A DNA stretch of 11,115 bases, taken from an uncultured bacterium (lineage in GTDB: Bacteria; Bacteroidota; Bacteroidia; Chitinophagales; Chitinophagaceae). This document shows, piece by piece, positions 1 to 7,559 of the stretch. Position 1 is the stretch's first letter, and each line of letters opens with the position of its first letter. Location of the stretch: NCBI GenBank assembly GCA_903957405.1, contig CAJBPC010000101.1, forward strand, positions 1 to 11,115, written 5' to 3'. The notes below the pieces were generated by a model, which searched no databases, had not been told where the DNA came from, and saw nothing but the letters and a program-made list of their open reading frames with translations. The translations under genes were made by a program, and so were the position numbers.

Positions 1-275
1 AGGGTCCTGAACCATCTGAATTTCCAGAAATGCGTCAGCGTCGGTGTGTTGAATCCGATTTTTTCGAATGTTTTGATGAGGATGGTGCCTATCAAAAACC
101 CGCTGAGTACAAAGAAAAGGTCAACACCATCCAAGTGCCAGAACCTTGGGAAATCAGGAAAATTGCGGCGAATGAGTGGGTCGCCATTCAGCAGCAGCAC
201 GAGAAGGATGGCAATCGCCCTCATGACATCGAGTCCGAATATTCTTTCGTTCAACTTCAGGTCAATCTTGAGCAT
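1..275 (-). CDS. Acyltransferase-3 family (OafA/YrhL-like) membrane protein, N-terminal fragment
   Basis: The minus strand is open from an ATG at 275 to the left edge, giving 91 residues with no stop. The protein shows the acyltransferase-3 layout: GLDVMRAIAILLVL (residues 14-27, first membrane helix), then GVDLFFVLSGFLIG (49-62), the family's most recognisable motif, then a basic stretch HFWKFRWFRTL (81-91) like the usual F-x-x-R-R-x-x-R-I-x-P. Known members are inner-membrane proteins that move acyl groups (often acetyl) onto sugars of surface polysaccharides, peptidoglycan or lipids; the acceptor here is unknown. An in-frame TAA lies upstream, so the start must be near 275; a TTG at 278 is an alternative. 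The RX10H motif (Arg14/His25 in OafA) would be Arg19 plus residue 30, but residue 30 is Gly, flanked by Asn29 and Asp31. The gene lies in the same direction as katG but behind its terminator, so it is probably transcribed separately. Confidence 0.8.
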   Translation of the reverse strand, partial: MLKIDLKLNERIFGLDVMRAIAILLVLLLNGDPLIRRNFPDFPRFWHLDGVDLFFVLSGFLIGTILIKTFEKIGFNTPTLTHFWKFRWFRT

Positions 276-423
276 CAAATTTGGGTATGGTTGCTTAATG
301 TGTTTTTCTGCGAGATGTAATAAAAAAGGAAATTAATTCATAGGCCTTGGATATCATTATAGGGTTTCCGGATATGGCAATGTTATAAACATATTTGCCT
401 TTAAGGGTTTGATTTCCGCAAGT

Positions 424-453
424 AAAAAAGCCGCCATCAGATGATGGCGGCTT
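424..453 (-). terminator. Rho-independent terminator of katG
   Basis: A perfect 11-base-pair inverted repeat (arms 428-438 and 443-453, GC-rich core CCGCCATC/GATGGCGG) encloses a 4-base loop. Read on the minus strand, the stem is followed directly by a run of six T (plus-strand A at 424-429). It lies about 120 bases past the katG stop codon. It separates katG from the acyltransferase gene that follows in the same direction. The rest of the 276-573 spacer shows no convincing gene; a weak TATGTTTA element at 386-393 (minus) has no matching upstream box. Confidence 0.88.
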
Positions 454-573
454 GTGGAATTTCGATTTGTACATCGGTTCAGCATGGCTTTGGGCGGATG
501 TCGTATTTTCTTGAATTATGGGGGTGACACCCTTTGCTTAGCCAAATCCTTACCGGAACCAATGGTCGTGAGA

Positions 574-2799
574 TCAGGCCATATCGAAGCGGTCAAGGTT
601 CATGACTTTTGTCCATGCGGCCACGAAATCCTTCATGAATTTGTCCTGCGCATCGGAGCATCCGTAGACTTCAGCAATGGCCCTGAGTTCTGAGTTTGAG
701 CCGAATATGAGATCGACTCGGGTACCCGTCCATTTGAGTTCTCCTGTCGCACGATCCCTGCCTTCAAAAACCGCATTTGAACCGGCGGATGCTTTCCAGG
801 TGGTTCCCAGATCGAGGAGGTTCAGGAAGAAGTCGTTGGAGAGTGTCTCGGGATTGCTGGTGAAGACGCCGTGTTGGGCTTGTCCGGAGTTTGCGTTGAG
901 GACACGCAATCCGCCAATGAGCACGGTCATCTCTGGAGCGTTCAGCGTCAGAAGCTGCGCCCGATCCACCAGCATTTCTTCTGCCGATATCGTGTATCTT
1001 TTTTTGCTGTAGTTCCTGAACCCATCTGCTTCCGGTTCCAGGACGGCGAAGGATGTCACATCTGTTTGAGCCTGTGATGCGTCGGTGCGTCCGGGCGTGA
1101 AGGGTACGATCAGGTCATAGCCGGCATTTTTAGCGGCTTTTTCAATACCCGCTGCTCCACCCAGCACGATCAAGTCCGCCATCGAGACCATCTTTCCGCC
1201 AGACTGTCCGGCGTTGAATTGTTTTTGGATGGCTTCAAGCGCATCGAGTACTTTCCCCAGTTGACTAGGGTTGTTGACTTCCCAATATTTCTGAGGTGTG
1301 AGGCGGATGCGGCCGCCATTTGCGCCACCTCGTTTATCGGACCCACGGAATGTGGAGGCAGATGCCCAGGCTGTGGATACCAGCTCTGATACGGACAATC
1401 CCGAGGCAAGTATCATACCCTTTAGGGCAGTGATATCCTGCTCGCTGATCAGTTCATATGTCCGGGCAGGGATTGGATCTTGCCAGATGAGTTCTTCCGC
1501 GGGCACTTCGCTGCCGAGATAGAGTGCGCGCGGTCCCATGTCACGATGTGTCAGTTTGAACCATGCCCTTGCGAAAGCATCGGCGAGCTGATCCGGGTTT
1601 TCGTGGAAGCGTTTTGAGATCGGTTCGTAGATGGGATCAACCCTCAGGGCCAGGTCGGAGGTGAACATCATCGGAGCATGGCTTTTTGATGGGTCATGTG
1701 CATCCGGCACGGTTCCGGCACCTCCGCCATTTTTCGGCCTCCACTGATGCGCTCCTGCAGGGCTTTTGGTCAGTTCCCATTCGAAGCCGAAGAGGTTGTT
1801 GAAATAATTATTGCTCCACTGTGTGGGAGTTTGGCTCCATGCACCTTCCAGACCACTGGTGATCGTATCTCCACCGTTGCCCGTACCATAGGTGTTTTTC
1901 CATCCGAGGCCTTGTTCTTCTATAGATGCAGCAGCCGGTTCCGGGCCAACATACTTGCCGGGGTCGGCTGCGCCGTGGGTTTTCCCGAATGTGTGACCTC
2001 CCGCGATGAGGGCCACTGTCTCTTCGTCATTCATCGCCATGCGGCCGAAAGTCTCCCGGATATCCCTGGCGGATGCCAGCGGGTCAGGGTTGCCGTTTGG
2101 CCCTTCAGGGTTCACGTATATCAGACCCATCTGAACGGCAGCCAGTGGATTTTCGAGTTCGCGGTCACCGGAATATCGCTTGTCATCCAGCCATTTCCCT
2201 TCGGAACCCCAGTAGATATCCTCTTCCGGTTCCCAGACATCCGCACGTCCGCCTCCGAAACCAAAGGTCTTGAAGCCCATTGACTCGAGTGCGCAATTGC
2301 CTGCGAGGATCATGAGATCCGCCCATGACAACTTCCTGCCATACTTCTGTTTAACCGGCCAGAGGAGTAGGCGTGCCTTGTCCAGGTTCGTGTTGTCGGG
2401 CCAGCTGTTCAGCGGTGCAAAACGCAGCGTACCGGCACCTGCGCCACCCCGTCCGTCAGCGATGCGGTAAGTGCCTGCGCTGTGCCATGCCATCCGGATG
2501 AAGAACGGGCCGTAGTGTCCGTAATCGGCAGGCCACCAATCCTGTGATGTCGTCATCAGGTCGTAGATGTCTTTTTTCACGGCTTCCAGATCGAGGGTCT
2601 TGAACTCCTTCGCATAGTCGAACGCCTCTCCCATCGGATTCGATAGGGAAGAGTGTTGACGGAGAATGTTCAGTTTCAACTGGTTGGGCCACCAATGACT
2701 GTTTCTCGGGCCGTTCCCTGCGCTTTGCTTCAACGCTCCACCGGAAAAAGGGCACTTGCCTTCCGCCTTGGGGTTGTTTGATGATGAGTTATGTTCCAT
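574..2799 (-). CDS. katG: Catalase-peroxidase KatG
   Basis: This 741-residue bifunctional haem enzyme has the usual full KatG length, with two homologous peroxidase-like domains. It removes hydrogen peroxide by catalase and peroxidase reactions. The distal haem pocket is in IRMAWHSAGTYR (Arg102, Trp105, His106). The proximal haem ligand is His269 in GGHTFGKTHG. The Met-Tyr-Trp cross-link needed for catalase activity can be built from Trp105, Tyr228 (GLIYVNPEGPNG) and Met254 (GRMAMND). Also present are the acidic Asp135 at the substrate channel (NSWPDN), the mobile Arg419 (THRDMGP) and Ser315 in TSGLE, the equivalent of the M. tuberculosis isoniazid-resistance site. The C-terminal domain is intact through FGSNSELRAIAEVYG. 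No signal peptide is visible, so a cytoplasmic location is likely. The ATG at 2799 follows an A-run and gives the normal KatG N-terminus with KCPFSGG. The divergent oxyR is its probable activator. Confidence 0.98.
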   Translation of the reverse strand: MEHNSSSNNPKAEGKCPFSGGALKQSAGNGPRNSHWWPNQLKLNILRQHSSLSNPMGEAFDYAKEFKTLDLEAVKKDIYDLMTTSQDWWPADYGHYGPFFIRMAWHSAGTYRIADGRGGAGAGTLRFAPLNSWPDNTNLDKARLLLWPVKQKYGRKLSWADLMILAGNCALESMGFKTFGFGGGRADVWEPEEDIYWGSEGKWLDDKRYSGDRELENPLAAVQMGLIYVNPEGPNGNPDPLASARDIRETFGRMAMNDEETVALIAGGHTFGKTHGAADPGKYVGPEPAAASIEEQGLGWKNTYGTGNGGDTITSGLEGAWSQTPTQWSNNYFNNLFGFEWELTKSPAGAHQWRPKNGGGAGTVPDAHDPSKSHAPMMFTSDLALRVDPIYEPISKRFHENPDQLADAFARAWFKLTHRDMGPRALYLGSEVPAEELIWQDPIPARTYELISEQDITALKGMILASGLSVSELVSTAWASASTFRGSDKRGGANGGRIRLTPQKYWEVNNPSQLGKVLDALEAIQKQFNAGQSGGKMVSMADLIVLGGAAGIEKAAKNAGYDLIVPFTPGRTDASQAQTDVTSFAVLEPEADGFRNYSKKRYTISAEEMLVDRAQLLTLNAPEMTVLIGGLRVLNANSGQAQHGVFTSNPETLSNDFFLNLLDLGTTWKASAGSNAVFEGRDRATGELKWTGTRVDLIFGSNSELRAIAEVYGCSDAQDKFMKDFVAAWTKVMNLDRFDMA

Positions 2800-2951
2800 T
2801 TTTTATCGATTGTACTTGATTGATGATTGAAGTGTTGACTCAGAAAGGCTTAATGGGTGTCGTTTGTTTTTGGATACCCTCAATGGCAAATTTCCGACAT
2901 TTTGTTTTATAAACCCTATTGATTAAATTTATATTCTCATAGAAAATACTT
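2800..2951. promoter_or_regulatory. Divergent katG/oxyR control region
   Basis: These 152 AT-rich bases hold both start regions and must contain the katG promoter and any OxyR site. For oxyR (plus), TTTG at 2901-2904 and TAAATTTA at 2924-2931, 19 bases apart, resemble the Bacteroidota -33/-7 boxes (TTTG / TAnnTTTG, last base different); transcription would then begin about 14 bases before the oxyR ATG. For katG (minus) the best -7 candidate is GAAATTTG (plus 2887-2894), without a good upstream box, as often happens at activator-dependent promoters. I did not find a clean ATAG-N7-CTAT repeat of the enterobacterial OxyR type, so the operator is inferred only from the gene arrangement. Confidence 0.5.
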
Positions 2952-3893
2952 ATGACATTTACGCAATTGGAGTATGTGGTAGCGGTGGATAGTTGCCGGC
3001 ATTTCTCCAACGCTGCGGCCAGGTGTTTTGTCACCCAGCCTACGTTGAGCATGCAGATCCACAAGCTGGAGGAGGAGTTGGGCATGAAGATCTTCGACCG
3101 CAGCAAGCAGCCGGTGGTCCCTACGGAGGCGGGCATTGACCTGATCGGGGGTGCCCGTAAGATCCTTTCGGAGCGGAGTCATCTATTGGATACTGTGCAG
3201 GTCAGGAAGGGGCAGTTGGCGGGAGAGCTGCGTGTGGGGATCATACCCACACTGGCGCCATATCTGCTTCCCTTGTTCTTAAGGGTTTTTCACGACCATT
3301 ACCCGGGGGTGAAACTGGCGGTATCGGAGTTGATGACAGATGTGATCTTGCAGCGATTGCGGGAAGGATCTATTGATACCGGCATTTTGGTGACGCCGCT
3401 TCAGGATGCCGGCATCCAGGAGCTTCCTTTGTTCTATGAGGAGTTGGTGGCATATGTATCGCCTAGGTATAAGGCGTATGACAAGGAGTATGTACTGGCA
3501 AAGGATATCGATCCGGATAAGCTTTGGTTGATGGAAGAGGGTCATTGTTTTCGTTCTCAGATCGTGAATCTCTGTGAACTGCGGAAATCCTCCGGGCATG
3601 GCAGTCATTTGGAGTACGAGGTGGGCAGTATTGAAACCCTCAGGCGGATGGTCGACCTCAACGATGGAATTACCATCCTTCCCGAGTTAAGCACGTTGGA
3701 TCTGTCACCTTTACAGCGCGAACAGATCAGGCATTTCCGTTCTCCTGCTCCGATGCGGGAGGTCAGTATGGTGACCCATCGGGAGGTCTTGAAGAAGAGG
3801 ATGGTGGGTGCGCTTCGGGATGAGATCGTTGCGGCGCTTCCTGACAAGATCAAGGCAAATGAGCGGATGAATCTGATTCCGCTCAACGGGTAG
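2952..3893 (+). CDS. oxyR: LysR-type hydrogen peroxide sensor OxyR
   Basis: This 313-residue LysR-family regulator has an N-terminal winged helix-turn-helix (about residues 1-60; FTQLEYVVAV..., AAARCFVTQPTLSMQIHKLE, PTEAG) and a periplasmic-binding-protein-like sensor domain (about 90-300). The diagnostic feature is Cys199 in LMEEGHCFR and Cys208 in NLCEL, the same numbers and spacing as the peroxidatic and resolving cysteines of E. coli OxyR. H2O2 oxidises Cys199, a disulfide forms with Cys208, and the changed tetramer activates peroxide-defence genes. Divergent placement next to katG is the classic arrangement and supports control of katG and probable autoregulation. Extra cysteines at 15 and 25 lie in the DNA-binding domain. 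The ATG at 2952 gives the standard N-terminus. I am sure of the family and confident of the OxyR call. Confidence 0.95.
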   Translation: MTFTQLEYVVAVDSCRHFSNAAARCFVTQPTLSMQIHKLEEELGMKIFDRSKQPVVPTEAGIDLIGGARKILSERSHLLDTVQVRKGQLAGELRVGIIPTLAPYLLPLFLRVFHDHYPGVKLAVSELMTDVILQRLREGSIDTGILVTPLQDAGIQELPLFYEELVAYVSPRYKAYDKEYVLAKDIDPDKLWLMEEGHCFRSQIVNLCELRKSSGHGSHLEYEVGSIETLRRMVDLNDGITILPELSTLDLSPLQREQIRHFRSPAPMREVSMVTHREVLKKRMVGALRDEIVAALPDKIKANERMNLIPLNG

Positions 3894-4240
3894 TCTATTC
3901 AATGCGAGGGGATCCATTCGTCAGGACGATCCCTCAAATACCTTGCTTTCCGGTAAAATACCCGAATCGATTTTTCGTTATTTTGACGTCTGGATTAATG
4001 TCATTGCAGCGGCGAGGCTTTGGCAAGCGCACCGACAGCCGAACGGAAGAATCGATGCTTCGCGACATGAAGTACGCATGCGATCACCTTCAGGTGCAGC
4101 ATCCCTGGCAGCCTCACTGCGTATGGCAATGGTCCGCATTCGTGAAGGGAAACATCCACTAGTCGAATTTTTCTGAGGATCACTTTTTTGATATATTTTG
4201 ACATTTCACCGTCCAATAGGACTCAATCCGGACTTTGTTT
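3894..4240. other. Gene-poor spacer between oxyR and the sulfotransferase-like gene
   Basis: This stretch of about 350 bases has no gene that I can support. It contains the hairpin at 3906-3935. One open frame runs from a TTG at 3943 to a TGA ending at 4176 (77 residues, rich in Arg and Ala); it has no motif that I recognise, no ATG start at its beginning and no conserved neighbour, so I do not call it. Just before the next gene, TATATTTT at 4192-4199 with TTTT 20 bases upstream is a poor match to Bacteroidota promoter boxes and may drive the sulfotransferase-like gene. Confidence 0.5.
3906..3935 (+). terminator. Possible hairpin after oxyR
   Basis: Imperfect inverted repeat 13 bases past the oxyR stop codon: GAGGGGATC (3906-3914) against GATCCCTC (3928-3935), with one bulged G and a 13-base loop. 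No T-run follows, so it does not look like a strong intrinsic terminator. It could be a transcript-end structure for oxyR. Confidence 0.3.
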
Positions 4241-5158
4241 ATGAAATGGCGGATCCCGTTTTTCAGAGGGCGCTCATCAGCGACAGAAAAGGCATTTGTG
4301 CACATTGGACCCCATAAGACTGGAACGACGCATATCCAGCATGTTCTTTTGAATGCAGGTGACCGGATCCACTACCCTGAACCGGAGTGTAAAGGTCCCG
4401 GACATGCATATTTGGCAGGACAAATGATTCACCCTGAGACGGCGTTGGATAAAAAAAACGTCTTGATAGAATCGATCCGGCGGAAAAAATCACCGAAATT
4501 TGGCATACCCCATGTATTTTCTGCGGAACGCTTCACGGAGTGTGCATTCATACCCCATGCCGTGAAGCAGTTTGCCGAGCTCAGCGAATTCATCCATTCG
4601 GAGCTCATCATCACCCACCGGCCGATCCAACAGCTGGCGTACTCGATCCTTCAGGAGAGGGTGAAGCACGGGATTATTCAAGATTTCAGGGAGAGAGAGA
4701 TCGTGTGGGACAATGTCTTCAGACATGGTTGGTACAGTGAGCAATTCTTGGATCGTGCGGTCGGCATGGCCGGATGGAGGAAGGTGCATATTGTGATGGT
4801 GGATGGTCGCCAGCCCCATTTCCTAACCGATGCATTTTCACGGATCCTGGGCGTCCCTCTTTCCCCGACGACGGTGCCGGATCATCAAAATGCGAGGCTT
4901 CCCTACATGCAGATGCTGTTTCTTCTTGCCTTACATCAGGAAGAGCCCGGCCTTGACAAGCATATACAGATCGAGCGGTCGAGAAAACAATTCGAAGCGT
5001 TGGCCAAGGCCGATCCCGTTTTGGCGGGTACGCCCTATCCCCCGATACCTGAGAAGCCAAGTAAATTTATCGAAGCCTTGGAATCCAGCATGTGTCGTCG
5101 GATGGATGAACTGGAGGCCGAGGGTATTGTGACCATCCATCGTCCATCGGCTTTCTGA
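4241..5158 (+). CDS. Sulfotransferase-like protein
   Basis: The 305-residue protein carries the two nucleotide-binding motifs of PAPS-dependent sulfotransferases. Near the N-terminus, FVHIGPHKTGTTHIQ (about 19-33) matches the 5'-phosphosulfate loop (HxGPHKTGTT). Later, LIITHRPIQQLAYS (about 122-135) matches the 3'-phosphate-binding element, with Arg127 and Ser135 separated by seven residues as in the family. Such enzymes move sulfate from PAPS to a hydroxyl or amino group of a sugar, lipid or small molecule; nothing here shows the acceptor. There is no signal peptide or membrane segment, so it is probably cytoplasmic. A TTG at 4235 lies just upstream; I prefer the ATG at 4241. It stands alone, with no PAPS-synthesis (cysD/cysN/cysC) or polysaccharide genes visible nearby, and is flanked by noncoding stretches. 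That fits, but does not prove, an acquired gene. Family call fairly sure; substrate unknown. Confidence 0.75.
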   Translation: MKWRIPFFRGRSSATEKAFVHIGPHKTGTTHIQHVLLNAGDRIHYPEPECKGPGHAYLAGQMIHPETALDKKNVLIESIRRKKSPKFGIPHVFSAERFTECAFIPHAVKQFAELSEFIHSELIITHRPIQQLAYSILQERVKHGIIQDFREREIVWDNVFRHGWYSEQFLDRAVGMAGWRKVHIVMVDGRQPHFLTDAFSRILGVPLSPTTVPDHQNARLPYMQMLFLLALHQEEPGLDKHIQIERSRKQFEALAKADPVLAGTPYPPIPEKPSKFIEALESSMCRRMDELEAEGIVTIHRPSAF

Positions 5159-5390
5159 GGGGGTGATATCCGAGCACCCAGAAGTGCCGAGGTGTTAGTT
5201 GTCTCGGCCTAAGACATCTCGGATCCCGATCCATGTCGTCCAACGGGATGTTCCTGGGGATGAGTTTTCGACTATCCTTAGATGGTCGAAAATTCATCCA
5301 GAACAGTTCGATCCATTCAATCGGAAACCCGATGTTCTGCTTACGTTGCCCGCTTTGGCATTGTGCGTGCAGGCGGTCCCGTGATGCGAA
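5159..5390. other. Spacer between convergent sulfotransferase-like gene and kup
   Basis: This region lies between the convergent ends of the sulfotransferase-like gene and kup. It holds two short inverted repeats that could form transcript-end hairpins: GGGTG/CACCC (5161-5165 and 5175-5179) and GCCGAG/CTCGGC (5186-5191 and 5203-5208, 11-base loop). Neither is followed by a T-run. An open frame at 5199-5384 (61 residues, TTG start, directly preceded by an in-frame TAG) ends just before kup and has no recognisable motif. Confidence 0.4.
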
Positions 5391-7373
5391 TCATTCTTCA
5401 TCCCTCAGGATCCTTGTCAGTTTGAGATTTTTGACGGGTGCCACGACAAGCGGGAATTTTTCGATCTTGACATTGCTTTGATCGAGACCGAAACCCCGTT
5501 CTTCGGAAAGGCTCACTTCTTTGAGCCAGAAGTAGAGTGTCATCACGACCTTCTCCATGAAGGGTAGTTCGTTGTCCTGGCTGAGGAATTTCTCCATCAC
5601 TATGAATTCGAAATCACCCACGATATTGTTTCGCTGCAGGCTCTCGTATCGGCTCACCACGTTGACTTCCTTGTTGGCGACCATGTCTTCCACGACCTTT
5701 TTGAACATCAGGTTGATTTTTGGTTCCATGCGGAATCCCAGTCGGAATTCTACTCGGATGACCTCATTGGGGATGATCGTCTGCACCTCATATTCGCAGG
5801 TGTAGGGATCATCCATGGTGTCGACATGCACGAACCAGTAGATGTCGGCTCTCTTGGGTTTTTTGTTCAGGATCGAGTACATGATCTTGTGTTCGATCTC
5901 CTTGGGATTGTTCGCGCTGCTCAGGTAAATCAGGTGTGTTGCGTATTTGTTGATGGTGCTGTCATTGCTGAGTTCCTGCATCACGGGAAGGTACTGGTCA
6001 AGCCGTACGAATTCCACGTAGCGGTTTTTGATCTTCCGCGACCGGAACCACACGTACATGACGATGAACATCAGCATGGCCACCATGAGGGTTATATACC
6101 CGCCATGCAGAAACTTCTGCAGCAGTGCCACCAGGAATCCCACTTCGATGATGGTGTAGGTGACAAGGAACAGATAGATCCAGGACGCTTTGACGCGGTG
6201 AAGGACCAGGTAGTTCGCGAAAAGGATGGTAGTTGCGATCATGGTCATGACGATGGCCAGGCCATAGGCGGCCTCCATTTTGGATGATTCGCGGAAGTAC
6301 AACACGACGCCCACACATCCGGTGAAGATGATGGCGTTTACGGCAGGGATGTATAGCTGGCCTTTTGCTTCGGAAGGGTAGACGATCCTGAATTTCGGCC
6401 ACAGGTTGAGGCGCATGGCTTCACTGATGAGGGTGAAGGATCCGCTGATCATGGCCTGTGATGCGATGATCGCGGCACTGGTGGCGACGATGACCCCGAT
6501 GATCACGAACCATTCGGGCATCAAGTCATAAAAGGCGTTGATGGTCAGTTGCTCTTTTACTGCGGCAGTGATCTCCAGTCCCTTTCTGTTGCCCAGCAGG
6601 TAGGCTCCCTGTCCCAGATAGTTCAGCAGGAGGGTGATCTTCACGAATATCCAGGATATCCGGATATTTCCCCTGCCGCAATGCCCGAGATCGCTGTATA
6701 GGGCTTCCGCGCCTGTCGTGCAGAGGAATACGGCACCGAGCAGCCACAGTGCATTGGGATAATCCTTGATGAAACTCACCGCATACCAGGGGTTGAAAGA
6801 TCGGAATATCGACAGGTCGTCGGTCAGGTGCATGATCCCCAATACGGCGAGCATACTGAACCAAATGGTCATGACCGGACCGAACAACTTTCCGATGGAG
6901 GCTGTTCCGAACTGCTGCATGAAGAAGAACAGCACCATGATGCCCAATACGATATAGACGATCGTGTCCGTGGCGATATCGTGCAGTGAGGGGATGTTCT
7001 TCAACCCTTCGACTGCCGAGGTGATCGATATCGGAGGGGTGATGATGCCGTCGGCCAATAGCGCGGCACCGCCTATCATGGCTGGCAGGACAAGCCATTT
7101 CCTGCGTCTTCGAACGAGTGCATAGAGCGCGAAAGTCCCACCCTCCCCTCGGTTGTCAGCCCTCAGGATCAGGATCACGTACTTCATGGTTGTCTGTAGG
7201 GTCAGCGTCCAGATGATGCAGGAAAGGCTGCCTACGATCAGTTCTTCGGTAATGATACGGTCACTGATGATGGCATTGAACACATATAGAGGCGATGTGC
7301 CAATGTCGCCATAAATGATACCCAAGGCGATCAACAGGCCGGCGCTTGTCACCTTGTTCACATTTGTTGCCAC
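5391..7373 (-). CDS. kup: Kup (TrkD) low-affinity potassium uptake protein
   Basis: This 660-residue inner-membrane protein of the KUP/HAK/KT family imports K+, probably with H+. The family signature GIIYGDIGTSPLY lies in helix 1 (residues 18-30, with the conserved Asp23). It is followed by RADNRGEGGTFALYAL (71-86) and LLADGIITPPISITSAVEG (105-123), all hallmark Kup motifs. About twelve hydrophobic segments fill residues 10 to about 450. The hydrophilic C-terminal part (about 450-660) is the cytoplasmic domain found in bacterial Kup. Length matches the family (about 620-670). The start is GTG at 7373: an in-frame TAA lies about 20 bases upstream, and the promoter at 7415-7446 leaves a leader of about 35 bases. 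It is single-gene and divergent from the secreted-protein gene. No regulatory RNA motif is evident in the 186-base gap. Confidence 0.97.
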   Translation of the reverse strand: MATNVNKVTSAGLLIALGIIYGDIGTSPLYVFNAIISDRIITEELIVGSLSCIIWTLTLQTTMKYVILILRADNRGEGGTFALYALVRRRRKWLVLPAMIGGAALLADGIITPPISITSAVEGLKNIPSLHDIATDTIVYIVLGIMVLFFFMQQFGTASIGKLFGPVMTIWFSMLAVLGIMHLTDDLSIFRSFNPWYAVSFIKDYPNALWLLGAVFLCTTGAEALYSDLGHCGRGNIRISWIFVKITLLLNYLGQGAYLLGNRKGLEITAAVKEQLTINAFYDLMPEWFVIIGVIVATSAAIIASQAMISGSFTLISEAMRLNLWPKFRIVYPSEAKGQLYIPAVNAIIFTGCVGVVLYFRESSKMEAAYGLAIVMTMIATTILFANYLVLHRVKASWIYLFLVTYTIIEVGFLVALLQKFLHGGYITLMVAMLMFIVMYVWFRSRKIKNRYVEFVRLDQYLPVMQELSNDSTINKYATHLIYLSSANNPKEIEHKIMYSILNKKPKRADIYWFVHVDTMDDPYTCEYEVQTIIPNEVIRVEFRLGFRMEPKINLMFKKVVEDMVANKEVNVVSRYESLQRNNIVGDFEFIVMEKFLSQDNELPFMEKVVMTLYFWLKEVSLSEERGFGLDQSNVKIEKFPLVVAPVKNLKLTRILRDEE

Positions 7374-7414
7374 AATGATGGAAAATTATGCGTTTGAGAA
7401 AGATGGTAAAAAAC

Positions 7415-7446
7415 CAAAGGTATAATGAAAATCATTGCATATCAAA
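7415..7446 (-). promoter_or_regulatory. Bacteroidota-type promoter of kup
   Basis: On the minus strand, TTTG (plus 7443-7446) and TACCTTTG (plus 7415-7422) are separated by exactly 20 bases. Both match the Bacteroidota -33 (TTTG) and -7 (TAnnTTTG) consensus at every informative base. Transcription would start near 7408, about 35 bases before the GTG of kup. On the opposite strand, TAATTTTA at 7533-7540 is a weaker -7 candidate for the gene starting at 7560, without a TTTG box at the right distance. Confidence 0.65.
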
Positions 7447-7559
7447 GCAGTCTCATTTACCTTCCGTTCCGTTAAATTGTTTGGAAAAAACCATTAACCT
7501 GCCAAATAGAGAAGTGTTACGGCTGTATGGTGTAATTTTATATTCAGAAACCGAATGAA

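Noticed and set aside
30..336. Two overlapping plus-strand open frames of 96 codons at the left edge
   Set aside because: They lie antisense to the acyltransferase-3 frame, which carries clear family motifs on the minus strand; the plus-strand products show no motif.
1696..2283. 195-codon plus-strand open frame inside katG
   Set aside because: It is fully antisense to conserved katG coding sequence, has no recognisable protein motif, and is explained by the codon use of katG.
2905..2941. Possible enterobacterial-type OxyR box (ATAG-N7-CTAT repeats)
   Set aside because: CTAT at 2916-2919 and ATAG at the katG-distal end near 2939-2942 are present, but the repeat spacing and the other quarter-sites do not fit.
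6526..7098. 190-codon open frame in another minus-strand frame inside kup, plus a 153-codon plus-strand frame at 5826-6287
   Set aside because: Both overlap well-conserved kup coding sequence and give His/Arg-rich products typical of frame shadows.
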